NCBI GenBank assembly: GCA_964493265.1
Contig: CAZBLY010000012.1
Location: 1 to 18,283, forward strand
From: DAOWHW01 sp964493265
GTDB lineage: Archaea > Nanobdellota > Nanobdellia > Pacearchaeales > UBA284
Reading direction: 5' to 3'
DNA: 18,283 bases
Part shown: in pieces, positions 6,498 through 12,597 of the stretch
Layout of the letters: every line of letters starts with the position of its first letter
Position numbering within the stretch: position 1 is the first letter of the stretch
Program-made: the position numbers and the translations under genes
Notes under the pieces: generated by a model
Databases searched by the model: none
What the model saw: the letters and a program-made list of their open reading frames with translations, nothing else
Told to the model about the DNA's origin: nothing

Positions 6498-6803
6498 ATG
6501 GTAAAAAATAGTAAGAAGAATAAAACCAAAAAAAGGAATAATAAGAACAAGAAGAAAAAAATTTTGAAAAAACCAAAAAAAGGAGACGCTATTGAAGTTA
6601 ATTGGTTACTCACCCTTATCATGTCTATTTTATTTGGTATGTTAGGTGTAGATAGGTTTATGATGAATAAAGTGGGGACGGGAATTGTCAAACTTCTTAT
6701 CACTGTTTTTACTTTAGGATTATTAGGATGGATTTGGTGGATTATTGACATTATATTAATTGCATCAAGATATAATTTTAAAGATGTTGTATGGGTTGAA
6801 TAA
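6498..6803 (+). CDS. TM2-domain membrane protein (101 aa)
   Basis: Residues 1-30 are a Lys/Asn-rich cytoplasmic tail. Residues 35-88 form a TM2 domain: two membrane helices joined by a short loop, with the conserved core FGMLGVDRFMMNKVGTGIVKL (family G-x-x-G-x-H/D-R-F-Y-x-G-x-x-x-x-G) and ending GWIWWIIDIILI with the characteristic Asp. TM2 proteins are widespread small membrane proteins without a settled biochemical role. The start follows directly from the divergent AT box, giving a leaderless transcript. It faces away from the cluster of exported proteins but may be co-controlled with it. Confidence 0.9.
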   Translation: MVKNSKKNKTKKRNNKNKKKKILKKPKKGDAIEVNWLLTLIMSILFGMLGVDRFMMNKVGTGIVKLLITVFTLGLLGWIWWIIDIILIASRYNFKDVVWVE

Positions 6804-6833
6804 AAACAAGGAAAAAAATATTTTAAAAAATTT

Positions 6834-7712
6834 TTAGATATGGACTTCTACAATATCTTGGTCTTTTAGGATATATTTAAGGCCCACTTTTTTCATGGTT
6901 TTTTTACGCCATATTTTGGCAAATTTGAAATCATTTATAAAGTCTTTATGGATTTTCTTTGCAAAATCTCTAACAACAGAATTCTTTTTCACTATAACTG
7001 GCTTTTTTTCTGGTTTATGTCCTGGCTGTTTTGTATAAACCCTGATTATGTTTAAAGATGAGAATATTTTTTTCTTTAATTCACCCAGATTTTTATTTTT
7101 TAATGCGCTAATTTCTATGGCTGCTGAAAATTGTTTTTTAATTTTATTAGCACCTATAATATCCGATTTATTTATTACTATAATTATGTTTTTATTCTTT
7201 AATTTTGTCAGGATTTTTTTAATTTCATCTGTTTTTGTTGCTATAATAAGAATAAGATTGCAGTTATTTGCATAACCAATAATCTCTTTATTTTTTTCAT
7301 TGTCTTTTAATGATGGGAGATCTAATATCTGAATAAGGGCACCCATATTAAGTATTCCTTGATTAGGTTTTGTTGTTGTATAAGGAAATTTACTTACTTT
7401 CGGCTTTGCATTTGTTATTTTACTAAGCAAAGTGGATTTTCCTGAATTTGTATAACCTAATAAAGTGACTTGGGCATCCCCTTCTTTTCTTATTCCTTGT
7501 TGTGAGTGCTTTTTTATTTTTTTTCTTCTGAGCAATTCTTGTTTTAGTTTTGCTAATCTTGATGTAAGATTTGCCCTAAGTTTTTCAGAACTTTTATGTT
7601 TTGGAGCCAGCCTAATCATATTTTTTAGCTTTTCAATTTTTTCTTCTAAAGTACTGGCTGCAAGAAATTCTGCTTGGGCTTTATTAAATTCTGGGTGTGC
7701 ATTAATCGGCAT
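6834..7712 (-). CDS. DRG/Obg-related GTPase with C-terminal TGS domain
   Basis: A helical N-terminal region (residues 1-75) includes APKHKSSEKLRANLTSRL, like the PKHK(A/G)TEKLRAxLxxRL segment of DRG-type proteins. The G domain has G1 GYTNSGKS (86-93), a switch I threonine cluster FPYTTT (109-114), G3 DLPS (131-134), G4 NKSD (181-184) and G5 SAL (202-204). Residues 222-292 form a TGS domain (IRVYTKQPGHKP... to KDQDIVEVHI), which in this family binds ribosome-associated RNA or partners. At 292 residues it is shorter than eukaryotic-type DRGs (about 365) and lacks their inserted helix-turn-helix. It starts 10 nt after the Cas4-like gene, so they share a transcript. A role in translation is expected for the family but not proven. 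Confidence 0.88.
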   Translation of the reverse strand: MPINAHPEFNKAQAEFLAASTLEEKIEKLKNMIRLAPKHKSSEKLRANLTSRLAKLKQELLRRKKIKKHSQQGIRKEGDAQVTLLGYTNSGKSTLLSKITNAKPKVSKFPYTTTKPNQGILNMGALIQILDLPSLKDNEKNKEIIGYANNCNLILIIATKTDEIKKILTKLKNKNIIIVINKSDIIGANKIKKQFSAAIEISALKNKNLGELKKKIFSSLNIIRVYTKQPGHKPEKKPVIVKKNSVVRDFAKKIHKDFINDFKFAKIWRKKTMKKVGLKYILKDQDIVEVHI

Positions 7713-7722
7713 AGGATTTTGA

Positions 7723-8385
7723 TTAAGCTATTTTAGAACATTTATCTTTATATTCACAATACTTACACATCCAAGCCATCTCTTTATTTGTTTTTGCTTC
7801 TGGTTTTGGAAGTATGTTGGATGTCAGATATTTATGTAGGAGTTTAAATCTATTTATTATATTTTGAGATTCTTCTTTATCATATTTAATATGAAAAACT
7901 TTTGTTTTCAAATTTGTTTTATCCACATAAACTAGAAGGCCATTATGTACGTTTGTAAAATGCATGTATAATTGGAGTTGTTGTATATTATGTGGTGATG
8001 GTTTTTTCACAAATTTAATTCCCCCAGTACTTTTAACCTCAACAAGATAAAGTTTTCCACTAACTTTAATTTTAATAAGATTGTCAATTCTTCCTGAAAT
8101 CATAAAATCTTCAACTTTTTCTCTGAAAGGAAATTCTGATTTTAGAAGTTCTACTTGTGGCGTCTTTTCTGATTTAAGGACTTCGACAATAAAATCATGA
8201 ATAATATTTCCCATCTCAAAAACCTTTCTAAGATTTGGATCTATTTCAGAAGGAAATTTGTAGGAATACCAAACTTTTCTAAGACAACTTCCAACCTCTG
8301 AAGGATAATAGCGTCCTATCTCTTTTGGTTTATGCTCTCTTTTAATATGGTTATTTATCAATTCATCAAAATCTATGTCTGCCAT
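7723..8385 (-). CDS. Cas4/RecB-like PD-(D/E)XK nuclease with a four-cysteine Fe-S motif
   Basis: The 220-residue protein matches the Cas4-like RecB nuclease layout. It has a first cysteine in SCLRKVWYSY (C34), H63 in the early helix, the catalytic strand pair with D101 (SGRIDN) and E116-x-K118 (VEVKST), then QLQLY (136-140, the RecB motif Q-x-x-x-Y). Three C-terminal cysteines C207, C210 and C216 (CKYCEYKDKC) complete the 4Fe-4S ligand set with C34. These proteins are exonucleases acting on single-stranded or double-stranded ends. There is no CRISPR array or other cas gene in the window, so it is better read as a stand-alone repair or mobile-element nuclease. A TATA-like box sits 25 nt upstream, and it is followed by the TGS GTPase. 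Confidence 0.87.
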   Translation of the reverse strand: MADIDFDELINNHIKREHKPKEIGRYYPSEVGSCLRKVWYSYKFPSEIDPNLRKVFEMGNIIHDFIVEVLKSEKTPQVELLKSEFPFREKVEDFMISGRIDNLIKIKVSGKLYLVEVKSTGGIKFVKKPSPHNIQQLQLYMHFTNVHNGLLVYVDKTNLKTKVFHIKYDKEESQNIINRFKLLHKYLTSNILPKPEAKTNKEMAWMCKYCEYKDKCSKIA

Positions 8386-8405
8386 ATTTTAGTTAAGAAA
8401 GAGTT

Positions 8406-8414
8406 GTTTTTAAG
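8406..8414 (-). promoter_or_regulatory. TATA-like box for the Cas4-like nuclease gene
   Basis: CTTAAAAAC on the minus strand is centred 25 nt before the ATG at 8385, predicting a leaderless mRNA for the nuclease-GTPase pair. Confidence 0.5.
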
Positions 8415-8431
8415 ATTTTGTTATTTTTTTA

Positions 8432-8737
8432 TTAAGATCTTAAGAATTTGATTCTTCCAAAACCCTGATAAAGATGGTTGTTTCCTTTATTAATTCCAAA
8501 CAATCTAATTTTCAAATTTTTTTCCTTTTTAGATAATTTTCCTTTTAGTTTTGATATTTTTTGATATAATTTTTCCATTGATTTGCTATTTTTAGGAACA
8601 TATTCTACTAATATTTCTTTTTTTCCTTCTTTAAGAGTGATTTGAAGACCATGATATTTTTCATCTAAACTATTATAACCAGATCTTATAACATCCTTAA
8701 CAATTCCTTCAATTTTTTCCATATTTTTTTCTGACAT
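8432..8737 (-). CDS. small basic hypothetical protein (101 aa)
   Basis: Not recognised. It is strongly basic, with no membrane segment. The first half looks like a small beta-rich fold (EGIVKDVIRSGY, LQITLKEGKKEILVEYV), the middle is a Lys-rich helix (MEKLYQKISKLKGKLSKKEK), and the end is beta-like again (LKIRLFGINKGNNHLYQGFGRIKFL). This arrangement is compatible with a nucleic-acid-binding OB-like or similar fold, which is only an impression. It starts 31 bp after the stop of the Fic gene and is followed by the Cas4-like nuclease, so it may be co-transcribed with fic. Confidence 0.6.
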   Translation of the reverse strand: MSEKNMEKIEGIVKDVIRSGYNSLDEKYHGLQITLKEGKKEILVEYVPKNSKSMEKLYQKISKLKGKLSKKEKNLKIRLFGINKGNNHLYQGFGRIKFLRS

Positions 8738-8768
8738 TTTTAAAATTAAAAAATTATTATGAAGATTA

Positions 8769-9578
8769 TTATGCTAATTTTTTCTCAATTATGGCATCAA
8801 GACTTACATTTAATTTACCAGCCATATAATCATAAAAATCCCTTTCTTTTTTTGAAAGCTCCTCTCTTGTAAATACTAATCCTTCTCCCCTATGTCTATA
8901 TCCTGTCATAGCATCATCTAAATGGCCATAATAATCTTGTCTTTCACCTTCTTTGATTATAATTGGAGGATAAGCACTAGCTTTTTTCAAGTAAAGATTA
9001 TGAATCATTCTTGAAACTCTGCCATTAGCATCTTCAAAAGGATGAATTCTAACAAGATGCAGATGCAACCAAGAACCAATATCAAAATATTCTTCAGGCT
9101 TTTTCTTTTTGTTACAATGGCTTAAAATTTCTTTCATTTGGGTAAAAAATTTATTCATTGCATAATCTATTTTTGCCGGATAAGGGGGGGTATTAAAAGC
9201 CCCTTTTGGTCTTACACTCATTGTTCTATGATTGGCTTTTTCGCCAGGAAATAATTCTGGATCAATTTTTTTAGCTAAATATAATAAAAAACTATTTTTT
9301 AAAGGCATCTTAAAATTTTTCATCCCATATTCCCATGCTTTCTTTAAATAATCGCCATTTTTCTTAATTTCTTCTTTTAATTCTTCTTGCTTAACAGGAT
9401 TTACTTCTTCTAAAACATCAACTAAAGGGTTTTCAAGTCTTAAAGAATGTTGAAGAGCTTCTCTATCTAAAGAACCATTGAAAAGATCTTCTATTACGCT
9501 ATAAACATTTGTAGATTTATCTAAAATATACTTTCTTTTATTGGTTATTTCTTTTATTAAATTTGGATCACTATACAT
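8769..9578 (-). CDS. fic: Fic-domain enzyme with N-terminal autoinhibitory motif (class II-like)
   Basis: Fic enzymes transfer AMP or another nucleotide/phosphate group from a nucleotide onto a target hydroxyl. The catalytic loop HPFEDANGRVSR is at residues 179-190: H179 is the general base, D183 binds the metal, and N185-G186-R187 with R190 bind the phosphates. The usual Gly after the acidic residue is Ala here (EDANGR), a known natural variation. The substrate flap matches GAFNTPPYPAKIDYAM (127-141 region). An inhibitory motif S45-L-R-L-E49-N50 fits [S/T]xxxE[G/N]; E49 would pair with R190 and block productive ATP binding. The C-terminal part is helical. The gene is divergent from a P-loop ATPase, with inverted repeats in its promoter. 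The target is unknown; it could be a stress regulator or toxin-like. Confidence 0.92.
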   Translation of the reverse strand: MYSDPNLIKEITNKRKYILDKSTNVYSVIEDLFNGSLDREALQHSLRLENPLVDVLEEVNPVKQEELKEEIKKNGDYLKKAWEYGMKNFKMPLKNSFLLYLAKKIDPELFPGEKANHRTMSVRPKGAFNTPPYPAKIDYAMNKFFTQMKEILSHCNKKKKPEEYFDIGSWLHLHLVRIHPFEDANGRVSRMIHNLYLKKASAYPPIIIKEGERQDYYGHLDDAMTGYRHRGEGLVFTREELSKKERDFYDYMAGKLNVSLDAIIEKKLA

Positions 9579-9599
9579 GGTAAAAATAAGAAGTAAGAG

Positions 9600-9613
9600 A
9601 GGTTTTTAAACCT
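9600..9613 (-). promoter_or_regulatory. inverted repeat over the fic TATA-like box
   Basis: AGGTTT-TT-AAACCT has 6-bp arms and a 2-bp spacer, centred 28 nt before the fic ATG, so the TATA-like TTTAAAAA lies inside the palindrome. A repressor bound here would block TBP. This is a candidate operator, not a demonstrated one. Confidence 0.45.
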
Positions 9614-9626
9614 TTCTTCTGATACT

Positions 9627-9636
9627 ACTACGTAGT
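9627..9636. promoter_or_regulatory. 10-bp perfect palindrome between divergent fic and ATPase genes
   Basis: ACTACGTAGT is a perfect palindrome and one of the few GC-containing elements in this 112-bp intergenic region. It lies between the two promoters and could be bound by a dimeric regulator controlling both. Confidence 0.35.
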
Positions 9637-9662
9637 GATTTATTCTCTTATTATAATAAAAC

Positions 9663-9669
9663 TTTTATA
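9663..9669 (+). promoter_or_regulatory. TATA-like box for the P-loop ATPase gene
   Basis: TTTTATA is centred 25 nt before the ATG at 9691. A GAGG also lies about 8 nt before the ATG, so either leaderless or Shine-Dalgarno initiation is possible. Confidence 0.5.
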
Positions 9670-9690
9670 CTTCTAACCCGAGGTTCTTCT

Positions 9691-10380
9691 ATGAAATTGT
9701 TTAATTTATTTAGAAAAAAGCAAAAAAGAAAGAAAATTGAACCAATGCAACCTTTTTCTATTATTAAAAATGAGGAAGGATCTTTTAAGACTTTTTTTGG
9801 CAAGATGCTTAATTATAGTTTGATTTTTTTGATAACAGGAAAGAGAGGAAGCGGCAAGACCAGTTTGGGTATGACTTTGCTTTCTGTTTTTAATTCTGTC
9901 AATAGAAAGTGTTATGCTATTGGTTATGATAAATCAAAACTTCCCAGATGGATTCGCAAAGTTGAAAGTCTTGATAAAGTCCCTAATAATAGCTGTGTTC
10001 TTGTTGATGAGGGCGCAATAATTTATTCTTCTCGTGATTCAATGAAAAATATGAATAAGATGTTGGGCAAATTTATGGCAGTAGCCAGGCATAAAAATTT
10101 AAGTCTTATCTTAATTGCCCAAAGTTCTGCTATGCTGGATGTAAATGTTCTTCGTTTAGCTGATATACTATTGTTAAAAGAGCCCTCATTATTACAAACT
10201 GAATTTGAGAGAAAAGCCTTGCAGAAAATTTACACGAATATTAAACCCCTTTTTAGAAAGCAAGATAATAGGGAGAAATTCTTTTATGTTTGGGCAGATG
10301 AATTTAGAGGCCTTTTGAGTTATAATCTTCCTGAATTTTGGAATTCTAGTATCAGCAAGGCATTTAGAAATTTTAGATAG
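9691..10380 (+). CDS. Zot/A32-like P-loop ATPase (FtsK-HerA type)
   Basis: A basic N-terminus (residues 1-20) leads to a P-loop NTPase core: Walker A GKRGSGKTS (50-58), Walker B CVLVDEGA (102-109, with D106 and E107), a conserved ARHKNLSL (132-139) and a sensor-like LIAQSS (141-146). This series, with Arg-His before a strand ending in Gln, is typical of Zot/gpI phage morphogenesis ATPases and of A32-like viral packaging ATPases in the FtsK-HerA superfamily. No transmembrane helix is evident, unlike filamentous-phage gpI. The 229-residue length fits packaging ATPases of archaeal viruses. No capsid, integrase or other viral gene is nearby, so it may be a domesticated or remnant viral gene, or a cellular pumping ATPase. 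The next gene has its own promoter, 44 bp on. Confidence 0.78.
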   Translation: MKLFNLFRKKQKRKKIEPMQPFSIIKNEEGSFKTFFGKMLNYSLIFLITGKRGSGKTSLGMTLLSVFNSVNRKCYAIGYDKSKLPRWIRKVESLDKVPNNSCVLVDEGAIIYSSRDSMKNMNKMLGKFMAVARHKNLSLILIAQSSAMLDVNVLRLADILLLKEPSLLQTEFERKALQKIYTNIKPLFRKQDNREKFFYVWADEFRGLLSYNLPEFWNSSISKAFRNFR

Positions 10381-10394
10381 TACACAATACAAAT

Positions 10395-10404
10395 ACTTAA
10401 AAAA
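10395..10404 (+). promoter_or_regulatory. TATA-like box for the HEPN-like gene
   Basis: ACTTAAAAAA is centred about 25 nt before the ATG at 10425. Confidence 0.5.
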
Positions 10405-10424
10405 TTTAGATTCATGTTTTTAAT

Positions 10425-11177
10425 ATGGCCAGTCTAAAAGGGGTGTTATTAGAGTTAAAAGACATGATTAATAATGTTCTTTCTAGAAATATTGATTTTT
10501 CTAGCCGTATTGTTGGAGATGAATTTAATTTTAAGAGACGTGAGAAAGATTATTATTCCAAGGAAATTGGGAAAGCAATTAAACATCTGGATGCTGTTCT
10601 TAGTGAAAGTTTTGTTGTTGCGCCAAATGATAAAAGAATTCTGGCTGAATCTTCTACTATGATTAAAGAACTTAAAAAGATGATAAATTCTAGAAACTTT
10701 TTAGGGGCTATAGTGGAAATAGAAAAAATTTATAGTGTTGTCCCTTCTATAAAAATTGCCGATGATGATCTTCCTAAAGGGGAATTTTATCTTCCTTATG
10801 TCCCTCGCGATATTTTTTCTGAGACCAAAGCTTCTTTTGATGAACTTATTAAATGTTATGAGCATAATTGTTATAGAAGCGCCTTAATTTTATGTGGAAG
10901 AATTCTTGAAATAGCTCTACATAAAAAATATTTTGAATCAACTAAAATAGATCTTCTTAAGAAGTCTCCTGATATTGGTTTAGGAAATTTGGTTTTGAAG
11001 TTTAAGAATAAAGGGATGGATTTTGATCCTGGTTTAAGCAATCAAATCCATCTTATTAATCATCTTAGGGTAGCCTCTGTTCATAAAAAGAAAAGACCTT
11101 TTAATCCATCAAAATCCCAGACAAAAGCTTCAATTCTTTATACTCTAGACACTTTAAAAAAATTATTTAATGGTTAG
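10425..11177 (+). CDS. protein with a C-terminal DUF4145/HEPN-like helical domain (250 aa)
   Basis: The N-terminal 110 residues are charged and helical, without a recognised fold. Residues 135-248 look like a HEPN-type four-helix domain: FDELIKCYEHNCYRSALIL then CGRILEIALHKKYF, followed by a loop (DIGLGNLVLKFKNKGM) and INHLRVASVHKKKRPF, then a last helix with Leu repeats. The sequence R215-V-A-S-V-H220 fits the HEPN motif R-x4-6-H, which forms the metal-independent RNase site in many toxin, Abi and CRISPR-associated HEPN proteins. DUF4145 domains have the same layout, often ending RNxxAHG. Whether it is a nuclease or only structural cannot be told. It follows the Zot-like ATPase on the same strand, divergent from fic. 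Confidence 0.65.
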   Translation: MASLKGVLLELKDMINNVLSRNIDFSSRIVGDEFNFKRREKDYYSKEIGKAIKHLDAVLSESFVVAPNDKRILAESSTMIKELKKMINSRNFLGAIVEIEKIYSVVPSIKIADDDLPKGEFYLPYVPRDIFSETKASFDELIKCYEHNCYRSALILCGRILEIALHKKYFESTKIDLLKKSPDIGLGNLVLKFKNKGMDFDPGLSNQIHLINHLRVASVHKKKRPFNPSKSQTKASILYTLDTLKKLFNG

Positions 11178-11190
11178 AATCTCTTAATTC

Positions 11191-11213
11191 TTTATATTTT
11201 CTTGTCTTTTTTT
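11191..11213 (+). terminator. T-rich intergenic terminator between convergent genes
   Basis: The 38 bp between the stop codons at 11177 and 11216 are pyrimidine-rich on the plus strand and end in seven T. This suits oligo-T termination of the upstream plus-strand gene. Confidence 0.4.
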
Positions 11214-11215
11214 AT

Positions 11216-11812
11216 CTATCTTTCTACAGTATGCCAGGCTCCAAAATGTTTGTATGCCTTAAGTTTGATATTTGGAAAAAAATCTTTTGCTATATTTCCT
11301 TTATTTGGAAGTTTTTCTGTTATTATTTTATTTAGAAAATAAACACCACAACTTACCCAGACACCTTCTAAAAGTGGTTTTTCTCTAAAACTAATTATAT
11401 CATGGCCTTCTATACCTATATTTGCAAATCTTAATCTTGGATTGGCTACACATATTGTATTAGTACCAAAATCAATTAATGCAGGAATATCTATATCTGT
11501 TAAATCATCAACATTAACCACAATAACATCATCTGTTTCTGCTAAACCAAAAGCATGTTTTAAAGAACCAGCAGTTCCTGGAAGTTCTGAAGTTGTTGCA
11601 AAAATCACATCTATATCTGGATGGTAGTATTTAATTTGTTTAGCTTCATTCTCTGTGCAGGCCACTATGATGTTTTTAATATAAGGTTCTAGCCATTCTA
11701 TTTGTCTTTCTAATAATGTTTTACCCTCTATTTCAATTAAGGCCCTAGGATAAAAATGTTCCTTACCTAAAGAACCCCCTGCAAGGATTATAGCATCAAC
11801 TTTTCTTGTCAT
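11216..11812 (-). CDS. sugar-1-phosphate nucleotidyltransferase-like protein (198 aa)
   Basis: The protein has the GT-A-type Rossmann fold of NTP transferases that make NDP-sugars from an NTP and a sugar-1-phosphate. It opens with DAIILAGGSLGKEHFYPRAL (6-25), a variant of the GGxGTRLxPLTxxxPK nucleotide loop, followed by IEGKTLLERQIEWL. Further landmarks are LPGTAGSLKHAF (78-88; G-T-A/G-xx base recognition), VVNVDDLTDID (98-108, with the metal-binding Asp), SFREKP (141-146) and VSCGVYFL (153-160). It ends at AWHTVER, where family members normally run on a little further, so it is a minimal, slightly short version without the left-handed beta-helix domain. It would feed glycosylation of lipids or the many sequon-rich surface proteins. 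Substrate is not predictable. Confidence 0.85.
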   Translation of the reverse strand: MTRKVDAIILAGGSLGKEHFYPRALIEIEGKTLLERQIEWLEPYIKNIIVACTENEAKQIKYYHPDIDVIFATTSELPGTAGSLKHAFGLAETDDVIVVNVDDLTDIDIPALIDFGTNTICVANPRLRFANIGIEGHDIISFREKPLLEGVWVSCGVYFLNKIITEKLPNKGNIAKDFFPNIKLKAYKHFGAWHTVER

Positions 11813-11871
11813 TTTGATTTATTATATAAGGCTTTAATAATATTTAAGTTTTTTGTTCTGTATTAGAAAGA

Positions 11872-11881
11872 CTTTTAAAAC
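11872..11881 (+). promoter_or_regulatory. TATA-like box for the gene at 11901
   Basis: CTTTTAAAAC is centred 25 nt before the ATG at 11901, which supports that start over an in-frame ATG at 11853 that would lie upstream of the promoter. Confidence 0.55.
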
Positions 11882-11900
11882 ATTTTTTCTTTTTAAAAAC

Positions 11901-12263
11901 ATGGTAAAAAAGGAAAAAGAGATTTCAATTGTTAATGGGAAGAATGTTAGTTTAATCGGTTTTGGAGCTTTTGATAAAATAGAGCAAGAAGCAGTCAAAA
12001 AGGTTATGTCTACATATATAAAAAAAATTGAAGAAAGAACAGATTATAATGAACTTAAAATCCGGCTTAAACAGCATCAAAGAAATAAATTATTTATACA
12101 TGAAATAAATGCAGATCTTATAATAACTCCCGGAATAAGTTTAAATGCAAAATTTGAGCATAAAAACCCTTATAAAGCCATAGCCCAAGTTATGATAAAA
12201 CTTATTAATGAAATAAGTCATCAAAAAAAGAAAAATATTAAGAAATTTAAAAGAATAAGATAA
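11901..12263 (+). CDS. conserved-looking small basic protein, possibly HPF/S30EA-like (120 aa)
   Basis: I start it at ATG 11901 (MVKKEKEISI): the in-frame ATG 48 bp earlier would be upstream of a well-placed TATA-like box. Predicted order by eye is strand (EISIVNGKNVSLIG), long helix (AFDKIEQEAVKKVMSTYIKKIEE), strand (YNELKIRLKQHQ), strands (LFIHEINADLIITPGISLNAKFE), helix (NPYKAIAQVMIKLINEI), basic tail. This beta-alpha-beta-beta-beta-alpha order, with the final helix motif Y-x-A-I-x(5)-K-L followed by lysines, resembles the hibernation-promoting factor domain, which sits in the 30S decoding region. The match is weak and untested. It lies directly upstream of the ribosomal protein cluster, separated by a 10-bp tandem repeat. 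Confidence 0.65.
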   Translation: MVKKEKEISIVNGKNVSLIGFGAFDKIEQEAVKKVMSTYIKKIEERTDYNELKIRLKQHQRNKLFIHEINADLIITPGISLNAKFEHKNPYKAIAQVMIKLINEISHQKKKNIKKFKRIR

Positions 12264-12330
12264 ATCGGGATAAATTAGGATAAATTAAGATAAATTAAGA
12301 TAAACTAGAATAAACCAGGATAAATCAAAG
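12261..12330. repeat. seven imperfect 10-bp tandem repeats (TAAATYRRGA-like)
   Basis: From the stop codon at 12261 the sequence runs through seven consecutive 10-mers such as TAAATCGGGA, TAAATTAGGA, TAAATTAAGA and TAAACCAGGA, ending just before the rpl21e ATG at 12336. The period equals about one turn of DNA. Each unit contains GATAAA across its border. Confidence 0.8.
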
Positions 12331-12335
12331 ATAAA

Positions 12336-12590
12336 ATGAAAAAAAGAAAAACTACCAGGGAAAAAGGAAAGTTAAGACTTGGAAAAGCTTTTCAAGAGCT
12401 TAAAAAAGGGGAAAAAGTGGCTTTAATTAGGGATTTGAGTCAAAAAGGTATGTTTCCAAAGCAATTTCATGGTCTTACAGGGGTTATAGAAGGAAAAAGA
12501 GGAAGAGCTTATATAGTGAAATTTAAAAATGGTAAACTCTATAAGAATTTAATATTGAGACCGGTCCACCTAAGGAAAATAAAGGGCTAA
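12336..12590 (+). CDS. rpl21e: 50S ribosomal protein L21e (eL21)
   Basis: The 84-residue protein follows the archaeal/eukaryal eL21 pattern: basic start KKRKTTREKGKLRLGKAF, GEKVALIRD, then the family core MFPKQFHGLTGVIEGKRGRA (39-58; usually GMPHxRYHGKTGxVxGxRGxA) and the end KNLILRPVHLRKIKG. It is a component of the large subunit near the 5S rRNA region. The familiar pair Pro-His is Pro-Lys here. It opens the known archaeal series L21e-RpoF-DUF655, and rpoF follows after 7 nt. The start sits behind a tandem-repeat leader with AAAGATAAA immediately before the ATG and no Shine-Dalgarno sequence. Confidence 0.94.
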   Translation: MKKRKTTREKGKLRLGKAFQELKKGEKVALIRDLSQKGMFPKQFHGLTGVIEGKRGRAYIVKFKNGKLYKNLILRPVHLRKIKG

Positions 12591-12597
12591 GAGGAAA

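Noticed and set aside
7312..7323. Loss of the G3 glycine (DLPS instead of DxPG) in the TGS GTPase
   Set aside because: I recall related TGS-domain GTPases with DxPP-type G3 motifs and the same N-terminal PKHK segment, so this is probably normal for the subfamily rather than a broken site.
7723..8385. CRISPR-associated Cas4
   Set aside because: The protein has the Cas4-like fold signature, but there is no array, cas1 or cas2 in the window, and stand-alone relatives are common.
11853..11900. Upstream start for the gene at 11901
   Set aside because: ATG 11853 lies before a well-spaced TATA-like box, and the added residues (FCIRKTFKTFFLFKN) look like translated promoter sequence.
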